DNA of 64,000 nt from Rhabditoides inermis (taxonomy: Eukaryota; Nematoda; Chromadorea; Rhabditida; Rhabditidae). Below the pieces are notes generated by a model. It did no database searches. It saw only the letters and a program-made list of their open reading frames with translations, and was not told where the DNA came from. The stretch spans positions 470,001 through 534,000 of the forward strand of contig CAWZYM010000376.1 of assembly GCA_963966185.1 (NCBI GenBank), read 5' to 3'. Below are positions 22,800-46,800 of the stretch, piece after piece; position 1 is the first letter of the stretch, and every line of letters begins with the position of its first letter. Both the position numbers and the translations under genes were made by a program.

Positions 22800-23998
22800 C
22801 ACACGGTCTCTGTAAGAATCGGACGAGGTGGGTACTAGAAGCCATGCGTTTGCATATAGGGGTTTTCAACGGTCCTCTACAAGGTAATAACAGTCATTTT
22901 GGTCAAATATGCGAAATATGCAAATTAAGGGACCATGACCTCAAATATCTTAATTTTTGTCAAAAGTCAGAACTTACAAGGAGTGTCGTTTAGGCCACAG
23001 AAGCCGATGGTGACCAAACTGATATCAGAGATACCCTAGGAGGTCACTAGTCGAAAACCGTTTTCAAATCCACATGACCGGCCATACGTTTCGAGATAAT
23101 TACGTTTCAAATTTTGGAGCTTAACCGTGTGGATTGCTTTTGCGGTCTGTCACTCCATTCGCGCCAGCTGTGAAACAGCGGCGGTGACCTAGTGGATAGA
23201 GCGGCTGTCTGTCAAACGGCAGGCTGTGGGTTCGCTCTCCGGATATGCTTTTCATTTTGCCGATTCTCTCCGGACTTGTACTTTTTGGTTACAATTGGGC
23301 AGTTGGTAGAAAACTCCTATCATCTTCTTTTTTTCAAATCGAACGGTCATATGTCTTGTTGAGAGCTCATTACAAAATGTTTGCGTTCTTTAGAAATCAT
23401 TTTCAAAAATTTCGAAAAATATTACCGACGAAGGTTTCCACATGACCCCCTCACCATGCGTGACTCCAACTATTCGAACAAAAAAGTACAAGTCCGGAGA
23501 GAACTGGCAAAATGAAAAACATATCCGGAGAGCAAACCCACACCCAACCGCTTGACAGACAGCCGCTCTATCCACTAGGCCACCGCCGCTGTTTCACAGC
23601 GCGCGCGAATGGAGTGACAGACCGCAAAAACAATCCACATGGTTTAGCTCCAAAATTTGAAACGTAAATATCTAGAAACGTATGGCCGGTCCTGTGGATT
23701 TGAAAACGGTTTTCGACTAGTGACCTCCTAGGGTATCTCTGATATCAGTTTGGTCACCATCGGCTTCTGTGGTCTAAACGACACTCCTTGTTAGGTGCTC
23801 GTTCGATTCCTCATAAGACACTTTTAATGAAAAATGATTTTCATGAAAGTGATGTTGAAAAAAGTTATGACCTGAAAGTTGAAAAAATTGCATATTTTCG
23901 AATTTTGTGGAGATGTTCCACCCCGAGACAACAAAAACCACGTATACCATTCGAAAAAGCACTATTGTTTTTCTTTTAGTCTACATGATCTTTCAGAG
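22800..23998. mobile_element. CACACGG-ended element interrupted by a MITE
   Basis: 22800-22976 matches the terminal arm of the 46212-47749 element (CACACGGTCTC end, then TAAGGGACCATGACCTCAAAT). The match resumes at about 23791-23990 (TTATGA...TTGAAAAAATT and a run similar to 46400-46560). The 814 bp between them are the MITE at 22977-23790. The far end was not delimited. Confidence 0.7.
22977..23790. mobile_element. 814-bp palindromic MITE with TTA duplication and tRNA-like arms
   Basis: Ends are CAAGGAGTGTCG on each strand, flanked by TTA at 22974-22976 and 23791-23793. The arms (about 22977-23310 and 23480-23790) are close reverse complements. A 3-bp TTA duplication is typical of PIF/Harbinger elements. 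Each arm carries a tRNA-like sequence (23179-23242 and its inverse near 23530-23590) with A-box-like CCTAGTGGATAGAGC and B-box-like GGGTTCGCTCTCC. No ORF. Confidence 0.85.
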
Positions 23999-24028
23999 AA
24001 AAATCGATGGGGGTACGTTTTGAAATTT

Positions 24029-24599
24029 TGACAAAGTGATTTGTAAATGTAAACGCATCGCTCGAATGTTCAAAGAAAGTGTGGATAAACTTTGATCGAT
24101 TTAAAAAAAATAGACGTTTGAAATCAAAAACCTATTTATTACGGATCAAAGTGATTTGTAAATGTAAACGCATCGCTCGAATGTCCAAAGAAAGTGTGGA
24201 TAAACTTTGATCGATTTTTTAAATAGACGTTTGAAATCAAAAACCTATTTATTATCCATGAACAATCTCGGAAAAAAATCAAATCTCTAAACAACGAAGA
24301 TGAATAAATTGCAGGATATGTGAGTACCAGTGCCAAAAAGGGTGACTGAAGAGAGAAATGCATAATCACAACAACTTTGCTACTATTGTCACATATCATA
24401 TATCATTTAAAAAAAATAGACGTTTGAAATCAAAAACCTATTTATTACGGATCAAAGTGATTTGTAAATGTAAACGCATCGCTCGAATGTCCAAAGAAAG
24501 TGTGGATAAACTTTGATCGATTTTTTAAATAGACGTTTGAAATCAAAAACCTATTTATTATCCATGAACAATCTCGGAAAAAAATCAAATCTCTAAACA
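24029..24599. repeat. Direct repeats upstream of the LINE
   Basis: A block (AAAGTGATTTGTAAATG ... CCTATTTATTA) occurs three times, starting near 24034, 24147 and 24455. About 24105-24295 and 24408-24600 are direct repeats with a period near 305 bp. The last copy is cut by the 5' end of the LINE. Confidence 0.85.
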
Positions 24600-24647
24600 A
24601 CGATTCCCCTTTCATTGTTGTCTGCGTGCGGTTGGCTGTTGTTTTAA

Positions 24648-25511
24648 ATGGTCGACGAAGAAGACTACAAGTCGAGGTACTATGCTGTTCTGGCGGACTT
24701 GAGTGCTGCGAAGAAGTTGGTGGGGCAGCAGGCGGATACGATCAAGAAGCTTTCGGAGACGCTGGCATCGCAGTCAGCAACCATCGATATTCAGACAAGG
24801 ATCATTGAGAAGAACCTGGAGGAGCTGATCACGGACTGTCGGAATAGTAAGAAAGTAGTGGAGGAGAAGCAGAAGATGGAGAAGGAGAAGACGAAGGTTG
24901 CATTCGATGTGTACGACATCAAACATGTGATCGCTCGTGCTCCGCGACATCCCGAGTTTGAGCAGTACGTGGCGAGTGGAAAGATGAAGGAGGAGCGGAA
25001 GAGAGACGGAAAGGACGAAAGGATTGTGCTGATTGGACGACCGGAGAAGGACGACGAGACGAGCGAGACACTGACCGCGGAACTGAAGAACATCCTGGAG
25101 GAGAACGGCATCCCTGCAGCCAACATAAAGGAGAGCTTCCGTTTTCCGCACAAGAGGGACCGAACCAGGAACGGATACAGACCGATCAAGATCGTGCTGC
25201 GTGACGTGGACCACAAGCCGGAAGTGAAGGCGATGCTCGGACGGAAGGCTGGACACTTCGCTCGCGACGACCAGACCTACCTCGAGAGGGAGAGAGATAA
25301 GCAACTGCGTAGATATGTGTTGTCCGTTAATGACCAGATCCACTCGCCTAGGTACTGTGTCCGTAACATGTCCATCGAGCACCTCTTCTACTGGAAGGGC
25401 CCGTCGGGGAGTGCGACAAGTGGACAGGCGATCTCTGATGCGGGCGTCGACTCTGCTGACGCCGGAAAGGGTGGGGAGGATGAGAACGAGGGATCTACCG
25501 TAAATGTCTAA
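24648..25511 (+). CDS. LINE ORF1 protein
   Basis: 287 residues. The N-terminal ~90 residues are rich in K/E/L/Q with heptad-like spacing (coiled coil expected). The middle (about 120-215) has an RRM-like order with RIVLIGRPEK and RPIKIVLRDV, and the tail is acidic. It fits the nucleic-acid-binding chaperone role of LINE ORF1 proteins, which coat element RNA. It overlaps ORF2 by eight bases (ATGTCTAA, 25504-25511), suggesting stop-restart coupling of translation. Confidence 0.82.
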   Translation: MVDEEDYKSRYYAVLADLSAAKKLVGQQADTIKKLSETLASQSATIDIQTRIIEKNLEELITDCRNSKKVVEEKQKMEKEKTKVAFDVYDIKHVIARAPRHPEFEQYVASGKMKEERKRDGKDERIVLIGRPEKDDETSETLTAELKNILEENGIPAANIKESFRFPHKRDRTRNGYRPIKIVLRDVDHKPEVKAMLGRKAGHFARDDQTYLERERDKQLRRYVLSVNDQIHSPRYCVRNMSIEHLFYWKGPSGSATSGQAISDAGVDSADAGKGGEDENEGSTVNV

Positions 25512-28293
25512 GAGCACTGAGAGCAATCTAGTTAGTCTTTTTTCGTGTAATATTCGTTCTATTCGTAAAAATCTAAGTTTATTAACTCATCGTTTGTCTA
25601 ACTTTCCCATATCAATCAATGTTATCTGTGAAACTTGGCTTAGTCCCTCTGACCATGTCCCAACCTTTCCATCATATACGTGCCATTCCGTGGCAAGAAC
25701 TCATAAGGGTGGTGGAGGAGTACTCGTTTGCATTTCTGCGCGCGTTCAAAACACACTGCTTGCAGTACACAGCTGTTGCTCTTTTGATTGTGTCGCTGTC
25801 CGGATTTCATGTGGTGTATCTGAGTTTGTTCTGATTGGGTTGTATAGACCTCCAGGATCAGATCCGCAATTTACTCCGCTCTTCTCCCAGTTTGTGAAGG
25901 ATCTAAACGTTGATTGCACGCTTCTTATCGTTGGTGATTTGAATTTCCCTGGTATACGGTGGCATTCTCAAAGCGCAAATACTGCATCCTCACAAGGATT
26001 TCTCTCGTATTGTAACTCCCTAGGTCTCTATCAACTAGTGACAGAGCCAACTCGTGGCATGAACATACTCGATTTAATTCTCTCCACTGATCGAACCTTG
26101 ATCAATAATGTGCGTGTGGGGATCGCGTATTCTGATCATTGTTGTGTGGAAGGAGAAATGACGTTGATATGCAAAAGAGCGCGTGATACTGCCCACGCTG
26201 CTTATGACTATCGTAACGGTGACTACAATGCTATTATCCAAGATCTCTCTTTGGTGAATTGGTCAGCTGAGTTGTCAGACTCTGATATCAATTCCCGTTA
26301 TTCCCGATTCTGTGACATTATAAAAGACGCAATACGCTACCGTATACCTCAAATACAAGTCAACCGTGATCACTCTCCAAAATTCCCAAAATGGCTAGAA
26401 AAACTTCAAAATAGAGTAAGACGGTTGCACCATCGGCAGAAAACTTCCAGTAGCATACAGGATCGAGAGCGTTATAAGTGCTTACTGAAAGAGTATCGTC
26501 GAAGTATCAAACAATGCATACAAGAACGAGAAGCACACATCCTGAACAGTTCCTCTCCTGCGCGCTACTGGCAATATGTAAAATCGAAGTTAGCACCGGT
26601 TGACCCCATTCCGGATCTAACTGATAGTAGTGGTAGAGTAGTCTCAGACGATCGAGAAAGAGCCACTCTATTCAATGAGTTCTTTGGCTCGGTCTTCTCG
26701 AGAGATAATAACGAGCCATTCCATTTACAAGACCATCCTGGTGCCCACTCGATAGCAGACGTAGATTTCAGTCCCCATTGTGTTTACGAATACCTGAAAA
26801 GAACTAAAAGAAAAATATCCTGTGGTCCAGATGAGATTCCCTCTATTATTTTACAAGCCCTCGCTGTTGTCATCGCAGAACCTCTATCGATAATTTTCTC
26901 ACAGTGTTTTCATGAGGGTGTTATTCCATCAATATGGCGTAAGGGTATAGTTGTCCCGGTCTTCAAAAGTGGTGATAAAACACAGTGTACTAACTATCGA
27001 CCTATTACGTTGACCTGTTGCGCAAGCCGGGTGTTTGAGAGAATGCTATGCTATAACATTCGATGTCATTTGTGGAAATACAACATAATAAATCCACAGC
27101 AGCATGGTTTTCTCGATGGTAGAGGCACAACAAGTCAAATGGTTGAATATGTAGGATATTTAGTTAAACATTTGGATAAAAAAATACCGGTAGACACGAT
27201 TTATCTAGATATTAAAAAGGCGTTTGATTCAGTTGTTCATAGAAGATTAAATGAGGTATGCAGGTCATACAAGATTGATGGAAAAACTCTCCGGTGGTTG
27301 AATCTGTTTCTATCTGACCGCACTCAGTCGGTAAGGGTGGGCACAGGACTATCAGATTGGATTCCAGTTCTTAGTGGTGTACCACAAGGTAGTGTTGTTG
27401 GACCTCTACTTTTCTTGATCTATGTAAATGGAATCGGCTCTGTTATTAAACATAGCAAATACTTCTTGTACGCGGATGACATGAAACTGTCAATTCCACA
27501 GAACATTCCCAATTTCAAAGTATTACTCGAAACTGACTTGGTAAATGTACATCAATGGCTTGGTGAGCGCCAACTCTTACTATCGGCTGCTAAATCCAGA
27601 GTTATTCATTTTGGAAAACGTGCCATCAAGTCTGTATATACGTGTGATGGCTCCGTAATAGCCTGCACTGACTCAATCAAAGATCTTGGTATTTATCTCA
27701 CATCCGATCTCAGTCCAAGCGAGCATATCAGAAAAATCATTCAGAAAACATCTTCACGAGTCGGTGTATTACGAATGGCCTTCCAACGGAATGAGTCGTT
27801 GTTTTTAAACTTCTATAAATATAAAATACGACCAGTTCTCGAGTACGGTAGTGAGGTGCTTCTTGCACTTAACGTAACTCAAACTAACGAATTAGAAGCT
27901 GTGCAAAGATCCTTCACTAGAATGCTTGCCCCGAAACTGTCATATCAATGTCGACTGAAACAATTGGAGCTTGACACACTGTGGACTCGCAGAACTTTGT
28001 CAGATTTGCGCCTTGTTCATAGCTATCTGTATGGTTTCGTAAATGCTCCTAATCCCTTCATGCTTGCAAATTCAAGATCATCATCATTGCGTTCGAATGG
28101 CTTGAAATTACAGAGTATCTCCAAGACCACCCTTAGCCAGAGTTTTATCACACATCGAGTAGTGAAATACTGGAATCTCTTAGATTCAAATACAGTATGC
28201 CAATTTAAAAAGACGGACTTCAGAGTACGACTAATGTCTTTTTTCACAAATAACTTCTCTCGTTTTACTGTAGATGACCCCACCCGTATATAA
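25504..28293 (+). CDS. LINE ORF2: endonuclease-reverse transcriptase
   Basis: 929 residues with no internal stop. The N-terminal apurinic-like endonuclease (about 10-230) shows NIRSIRKN, ICETWL, GLYRPPGSD, VGDLNFPGI and YSDHC. The reverse transcriptase follows: NYRPITLT, QHGFLDGRGTTS, YLDIKKAFDSV, VPQGSVVGPLLF and the catalytic YADD near residue 656. The C-terminus ends with the usual KYWNLLDS. It nicks target DNA and copies element RNA in place. All catalytic motifs look intact, so the enzyme could be active. Confidence 0.93.
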   Translation: MSKSTESNLVSLFSCNIRSIRKNLSLLTHRLSNFPISINVICETWLSPSDHVPTFPSYTCHSVARTHKGGGGVLVCISARVQNTLLAVHSCCSFDCVAVRISCGVSEFVLIGLYRPPGSDPQFTPLFSQFVKDLNVDCTLLIVGDLNFPGIRWHSQSANTASSQGFLSYCNSLGLYQLVTEPTRGMNILDLILSTDRTLINNVRVGIAYSDHCCVEGEMTLICKRARDTAHAAYDYRNGDYNAIIQDLSLVNWSAELSDSDINSRYSRFCDIIKDAIRYRIPQIQVNRDHSPKFPKWLEKLQNRVRRLHHRQKTSSSIQDRERYKCLLKEYRRSIKQCIQEREAHILNSSSPARYWQYVKSKLAPVDPIPDLTDSSGRVVSDDRERATLFNEFFGSVFSRDNNEPFHLQDHPGAHSIADVDFSPHCVYEYLKRTKRKISCGPDEIPSIILQALAVVIAEPLSIIFSQCFHEGVIPSIWRKGIVVPVFKSGDKTQCTNYRPITLTCCASRVFERMLCYNIRCHLWKYNIINPQQHGFLDGRGTTSQMVEYVGYLVKHLDKKIPVDTIYLDIKKAFDSVVHRRLNEVCRSYKIDGKTLRWLNLFLSDRTQSVRVGTGLSDWIPVLSGVPQGSVVGPLLFLIYVNGIGSVIKHSKYFLYADDMKLSIPQNIPNFKVLLETDLVNVHQWLGERQLLLSAAKSRVIHFGKRAIKSVYTCDGSVIACTDSIKDLGIYLTSDLSPSEHIRKIIQKTSSRVGVLRMAFQRNESLFLNFYKYKIRPVLEYGSEVLLALNVTQTNELEAVQRSFTRMLAPKLSYQCRLKQLELDTLWTRRTLSDLRLVHSYLYGFVNAPNPFMLANSRSSSLRSNGLKLQSISKTTLSQSFITHRVVKYWNLLDSNTVCQFKKTDFRVRLMSFFTNNFSRFTVDDPTRI

Positions 28294-28697
28294 ATTGATT
28301 GCTCTCAGGCGACTAGGTAGCCCGAGTTTGATTCCTTTCTGTTCTGGACGGTTGAAGTAGTTTCTGTGTCTGTGTTTGAGATGACAACCCATTCTATGCG
28401 CTCGTATGGGTGCCAATGGGCTCTGTCACAGTCTTCACTTTGTCCCTACTCACGGGTCTGACCGTTAGTTTGTTGGATGCTGTGTGTTGTGATTTTGTGA
28501 TTTCTGATTATAAATAAATACATTATTATTATATGTACAAATGAAGTTAATCTCTAAACAGCATCCGGCAGTCAACCAATTCAATGCTACAAAACGAGAT
28601 GCAAAAAGGGAAACAAAGATATAGTGGTAACAAGACAGTGACAGTGAAAGTGTGAAAGACATCAGATGAGGGACACATCCTCTCCTTCACCTCATCT

Positions 28698-42016
<13,319 letters not shown>

Positions 42017-42384
42017 ACCGTCACCTGGAGTTACATTAATAAACAATTAAAATACATCAAAATCACAAATTTCACAGTGAAACGTGAGTGAATTGCGAAA
42101 CTATGAATCAGCTGATCGTGTCTCGCGCCTGTTGTGCGACTTCGTGCGATTGTTATACTATTTTGCATGCACTACTACGATACATTAATCGCGATTTTTG
42201 TTGTTTTCTCGTTGTTTTTCGTTGTTTTCGCTTTCTTTACATGTTGTTCTTTGTTTATTTGTTGCATACAGGCCTGGGAGTGTTGAAACCAGTACACACG
42301 ACCAGCAGCTGCTCTTCCGCCTCGCTCCATTCGCACGCATCGAACCGTTGTTGTTGTCTTCTCGTCCACTCGTAGCATGCGGCA
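42017..42384. promoter_or_regulatory. Divergent intergenic region between calpain and CRLS1
   Basis: Only about 370 bp separate the first ATG inferred for the minus-strand calpain from the start of plus-strand CRLS1, so a shared promoter is likely. No TATA box was identified. Further 5' calpain exons would change this. Confidence 0.4.
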
Positions 42385-43781
42385 ATGTTCTCCCGACCTG
42401 TGAGGTGAATGTGTTTTTTAAATTGTATTTCATTTCATTTATAATGCGCAGTAACACCGTACACGTAGTTCTACTGTTACAGTGTGAAACTGTTGATAAA
42501 TAAAATAGTGACGATGTAGTTATTCACATCTGTTCGCTCGTGGAACAACAACATAGCCTTGTCAGTCAACATAGCCTTGTCAGTCTCCGCTGTGGCCTGG
42601 CGCTTTTCCGGCGGGAGCTGCGTCCGCCCACTTGGCGAGCCGTTCGGCCCCTTCCTCTTCCCTCGTCCATCCACCGCCTCGCACTCGCTCGCTTCTCCAA
42701 TGCGAGGTAGGTTGTTGTTGTTGTTGTTGTTGTTTATATCTCTTTTTTGTGTGACTTTATTACAACTCATCATCTGCTTATAATGTTAGCTGAATGCACA
42801 CCACCATTTGTTCAGTCCCTCACCATCTGTGGCGCAGTGCAAGGAGGTGAAGACTGTGAAGAGGGTCGTTTCCGAGAGGACCACCCCCTCCCCCACCGCT
42901 GCCTCGCCGGTAGATGAACAAGAGCCAGACGTGTCCAGTCTGCCGCCCGAGGAACGCGGCAGGTAGGTTGTTGTTGTTTGTTGTTATTATGTTTGGTCAT
43001 TCACCTGTTCTGTACAGGTACAAGAAGTTCACCATCCCCAACGTGCTCTGTGTCGCCAGGTATGTTTTTCTTTGTCTTTTATTTCCACAAAAAAAAAACA
43101 ATCAGGTGTATGTTTCTTGTGTTCAGACTCGGTAATATAATGCTCTTTATTTCGTAAACGAAGTTCAATGAATGAAAACCTTTCAATAACATTTAATGAC
43201 ATGTAACATCTCCCTGTCTCATATCCGAGTACCGTAACTCCCTGTCCCTGTCCAGAACCCCACAACCGCAAAATATGCAATGTGCTCCCAGTAATATGCA
43301 CTTCCTTCCCTCACCTCGTTTTCTCAAAATCCTACATAATTTTGTTCAAAATCATGCTATGAAAATCAAGCTTCGGTGTCTCTACCTCTGTCGTACCTAA
43401 AAAATTGAAAGTACCGTACCCCATCCATCCAGGATCGCCCTCACCCCGTACATCGGCCACCTGGTCGTCACACAGCAGTTCACGCCGGCATTCGGGTTGT
43501 TCGTCGTCGCCGGACTCACCGATATGGTATCGATTTATCGATTTATTGACTAGCCGATGTGGTTGGGATGACTGTATTGATTCATTGATTGGCGGATAGG
43601 TGTTATTTGCTCGACAAAATTGCTGGAGTATCTTTGCGTTCTGACGTATATTTCTCTTGAAACATATACTCTGAACTCTAACGGATTGCGGCTTTATTTA
43701 AAATTCAAACGTTATTCGATCTGACTCTGACTGTTTGTTGTTGGTTGATAATTGATAAGCGTATATGTGTAATATACACCA

Positions 43782-43829
<48 letters not shown>

Positions 43830-46800
43830 GTAATATTCCTTATTATAATTATTCCATCCCGCTTGCAGCTCGATGGCCAGATCGCGCGCCGCGTGCCCGG
43901 ACAGAAGTCGCTGCTCGGATCCGTGGGTTACTGTACTTTCAATTTCGAATGATTACTGTACTTTAAGTATTGAATGACGTTCATTCTGGAAGGGTTACTG
44001 TACATTAAAAATGGCAGCTTACTTCGCATTGACTACAGAATGTGCGTGTTTATTTGTTCATTTTCTGAAACGTATGGTTAAACTCTTTTATCGGATCCTA
44101 TACATTAATGACATATTTTTATGGTGAACTACGCATAGAGACATTCTTGCACCGTCTGGTTTAGTGTTACTGCAGCCGAACTTACAGTGTCATCTATCAT
44201 ATCCTACATTGTGCAGTTTTACCGTACTCTACCGTACCTCCTACCGTATGCCTTGTAGGTTCTGGACCCAGTGGCGGACAAGCTGCTCGTCTCCACCATG
44301 TTCGTCACGCTCTCCTACGCCGGACTCCTGCCAGGTGGGTTACTGTAGTATACGGTAGAGTGAATTGGGTACTGTATTTATGAATTATATGCATGTGAGA
44401 ACATTGAATACAATTAACCAATGAGAAATGAGAATGAGAGATTGAAGATATTATAGCGGTTTTGGGGTGATGCCGTGATACGGTATTGTAAATTTGGATT
44501 ACGGTACTTATTACGGATTACTGTATTTGAGTGGCGGTGACGGGAGTGGTGATTCTGCGCGATGTGTGCCTCATCACCGGAGGATTCGTCAAGAGGTGAG
44601 ACAAAAATTGATACGCAAGGTTTGGTGGGTGTTTGACTGGCAACTGAAACATATATCACACGATTCGCGGAAGATTCGAACGAGGTGGGACCTAGGAGCT
44701 ACTTGTGTGCACATTAAGGTTTTCAAGGGTGCTCTTCAAGGTGGTGTAGGTGGTTTTGGTCCATTGTGCAAGTTTGATCAGTTAAGGGACCACTACCTCA
44801 AATCAGCCAGTTTTTGTTCAAAATGACTTTTGTCTTTTGGTGTTATTATGAAAACAAAACCTTTTGGCGTTATCCAGATTATTATTTTACAATGAATCTC
44901 GGTCGATAGAGTAAAGTTGAGAAAATGGAGATGGAGATTGAAGTTGAGACGGAGACGGATTGTAGTTGGTCTGCTCAGTTCAGGAATCGTGTAGTACTGA
45001 AACTTAAGAAGTTATTGTACTATCAAGAAAACATTGCAGGTACCAAGCGGTATTTACATTTACATACTTATAGTGGGTTCGCATTTGAGTTTCACGCTTT
45101 TCACGAGAGACATTAGGGTGATTAGAGAAAGATCAAAGTCCTTTCGATGAGATTTTCAAATTGAACCTACTCTTTTCAAGCGAGAGCGTTACCACTACGG
45201 TAGCTAGCTGTGATACCAGTTTTGCGAAAAGAAACTGGTGAACGTGTGATGAAATATTCACTGTCTAAGACTTCAGGATACTGTAGAACTATTGGTCAAC
45301 ATGATGTTTTTGACGAGAAATTTTGAGCTGAATGCAAACGGAATATAATATAATGGTGCACAAAATTTCTTTTAAAAATACAATGTTTATAATATTATTT
45401 TACAAAGTTCAAAATTTCAGGTACCAGTCGCTGGTGCGCGAGCGCATCCCCATCACCCTGCCCGTCTTCTTCTCGCCCCGCGTCTCGTCCATGCAGGTTG
45501 TACCCACCATGATGAGCAAGGTGGGCGGGGCTTAGGGGGGAGGGGCGAGAAGGGAAAGGGGTACAGATTCGATACTGGCTAATGTGGGGCGGGGGTGGAG
45601 GGTTTGAGTGGCACGGTTTCGAATAAAGAGTAATAATCAGAAAGAGAGAACACGTAAGAAAATCGTACCGTAATGCTATGGATTCGCATTTTGAGGCGAG
45701 TGGGATGGTTGAAATGTATTTGTGGCGATATTAGTGCGCGCAACTTTGTGACTCGCGTCCTCGCTCGTTACACTGTGTGATATTATATAGAAAGTAGAGA
45801 AAGCTTGATTCGAACACTCAATTAATTGACTTTTTTTCTATATCGATTGAATATTTGTTTAAAATATAGCCTATTTGTATATTATTGAAAAAGTGTACGC
45901 TGATAAATACCGGGAGACTGAAACCTATCAACACGGTTTTTACACTAAAAAAGAAACTTACAGATCCCTCTGTTTTGTTGTAGTAGATCAATATGAAACC
46001 CACTAGTCTGCGTTCTTTTCTCCAGATCAACACGGTCTTCAAAATGGAATTAAAATATAAATTAAAAAAAACTATAGTAAAATATATTCCCAACAATCTA
46101 ATCCCCTTTGATTCCGGATCAACACTGTCCTCCAACTAGTCAATGTTATTAATGAAATCATCTACTCTGGTCTACAGTGTATATATATATATATATATAT
46201 AATATATATATCACACGATCCGCGTAAGAATCGGACGAGGTGAGACCTAGGAACTTAGTGCGCGGTTATAGGGGTTTTCAAGGGTGCTCTACAAGGTAGT
46301 ATAGGTGATTTTGTCCCAATATGCAAATTTGGTCAGTTAAGGGACCATGACCTCAAATCAGTCAGTTTTTTTCCAAATTTATTTTTTAATGGCTTGTTCG
46401 ATTTGTCTTGATATTATAAGACTTTTTGTACATACACATTTTTTTCATAAAACAAAAAAGAAAAAAGTTATGATCAAAAAATTGAAAAAAAAATTTCATA
46501 TTTTTTTTGAGATCTTTTCGCCTCGATACAACAAAATCGACTAACACCATTCGATTCTACGCGTTTAATCAAATTACTATGATTTTTTCGTGAAAATCTG
46601 GTGTTGCCTTTTCTTCCATCCAGAGCGATGAAAATGGCCCGAAATACAAATTTCGCGTTTTACCGCCATTTTTCATATCTTCCAATCCGAAATAACAAAA
46701 ATCACTTTTATATTCGGATTTTGCACCTTTAAATTAGTTTGTGTAGTTGTTTTCAGGTAAATGTGATGTTGCCTTTGTGTTCATCCGTGATGTTGAAAAT

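Larger units (their letters stand above)
24600..28548 (+). mobile_element. Full-length CR1/Jockey-type LINE
   Basis: It has two open ORFs (24648-25511 and 25504-28293), a short 5' leader and a 3' UTR ending in AATAAATA and (ATT)n. The word AATCTCTAAACA lies just before the element (24588-24599) and again at 28549-28560, a probable 12-bp target-site duplication. Intact frames imply a recent insertion. Family assignment rests on the ORF1 + endonuclease + RT layout and the absence of a visible RNase H domain. Confidence 0.88.

Noticed and set aside
24774..25526. 250-residue minus ORF
   Set aside because: Antisense to the LINE ORF1 coding region.
42185..42457. Minus ORF that could be a first calpain exon
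   Set aside because: Asn/Lys-rich with no calpain or zinc-finger features, and it overlaps the CRLS1 start; the ATG at 42016 fits better.
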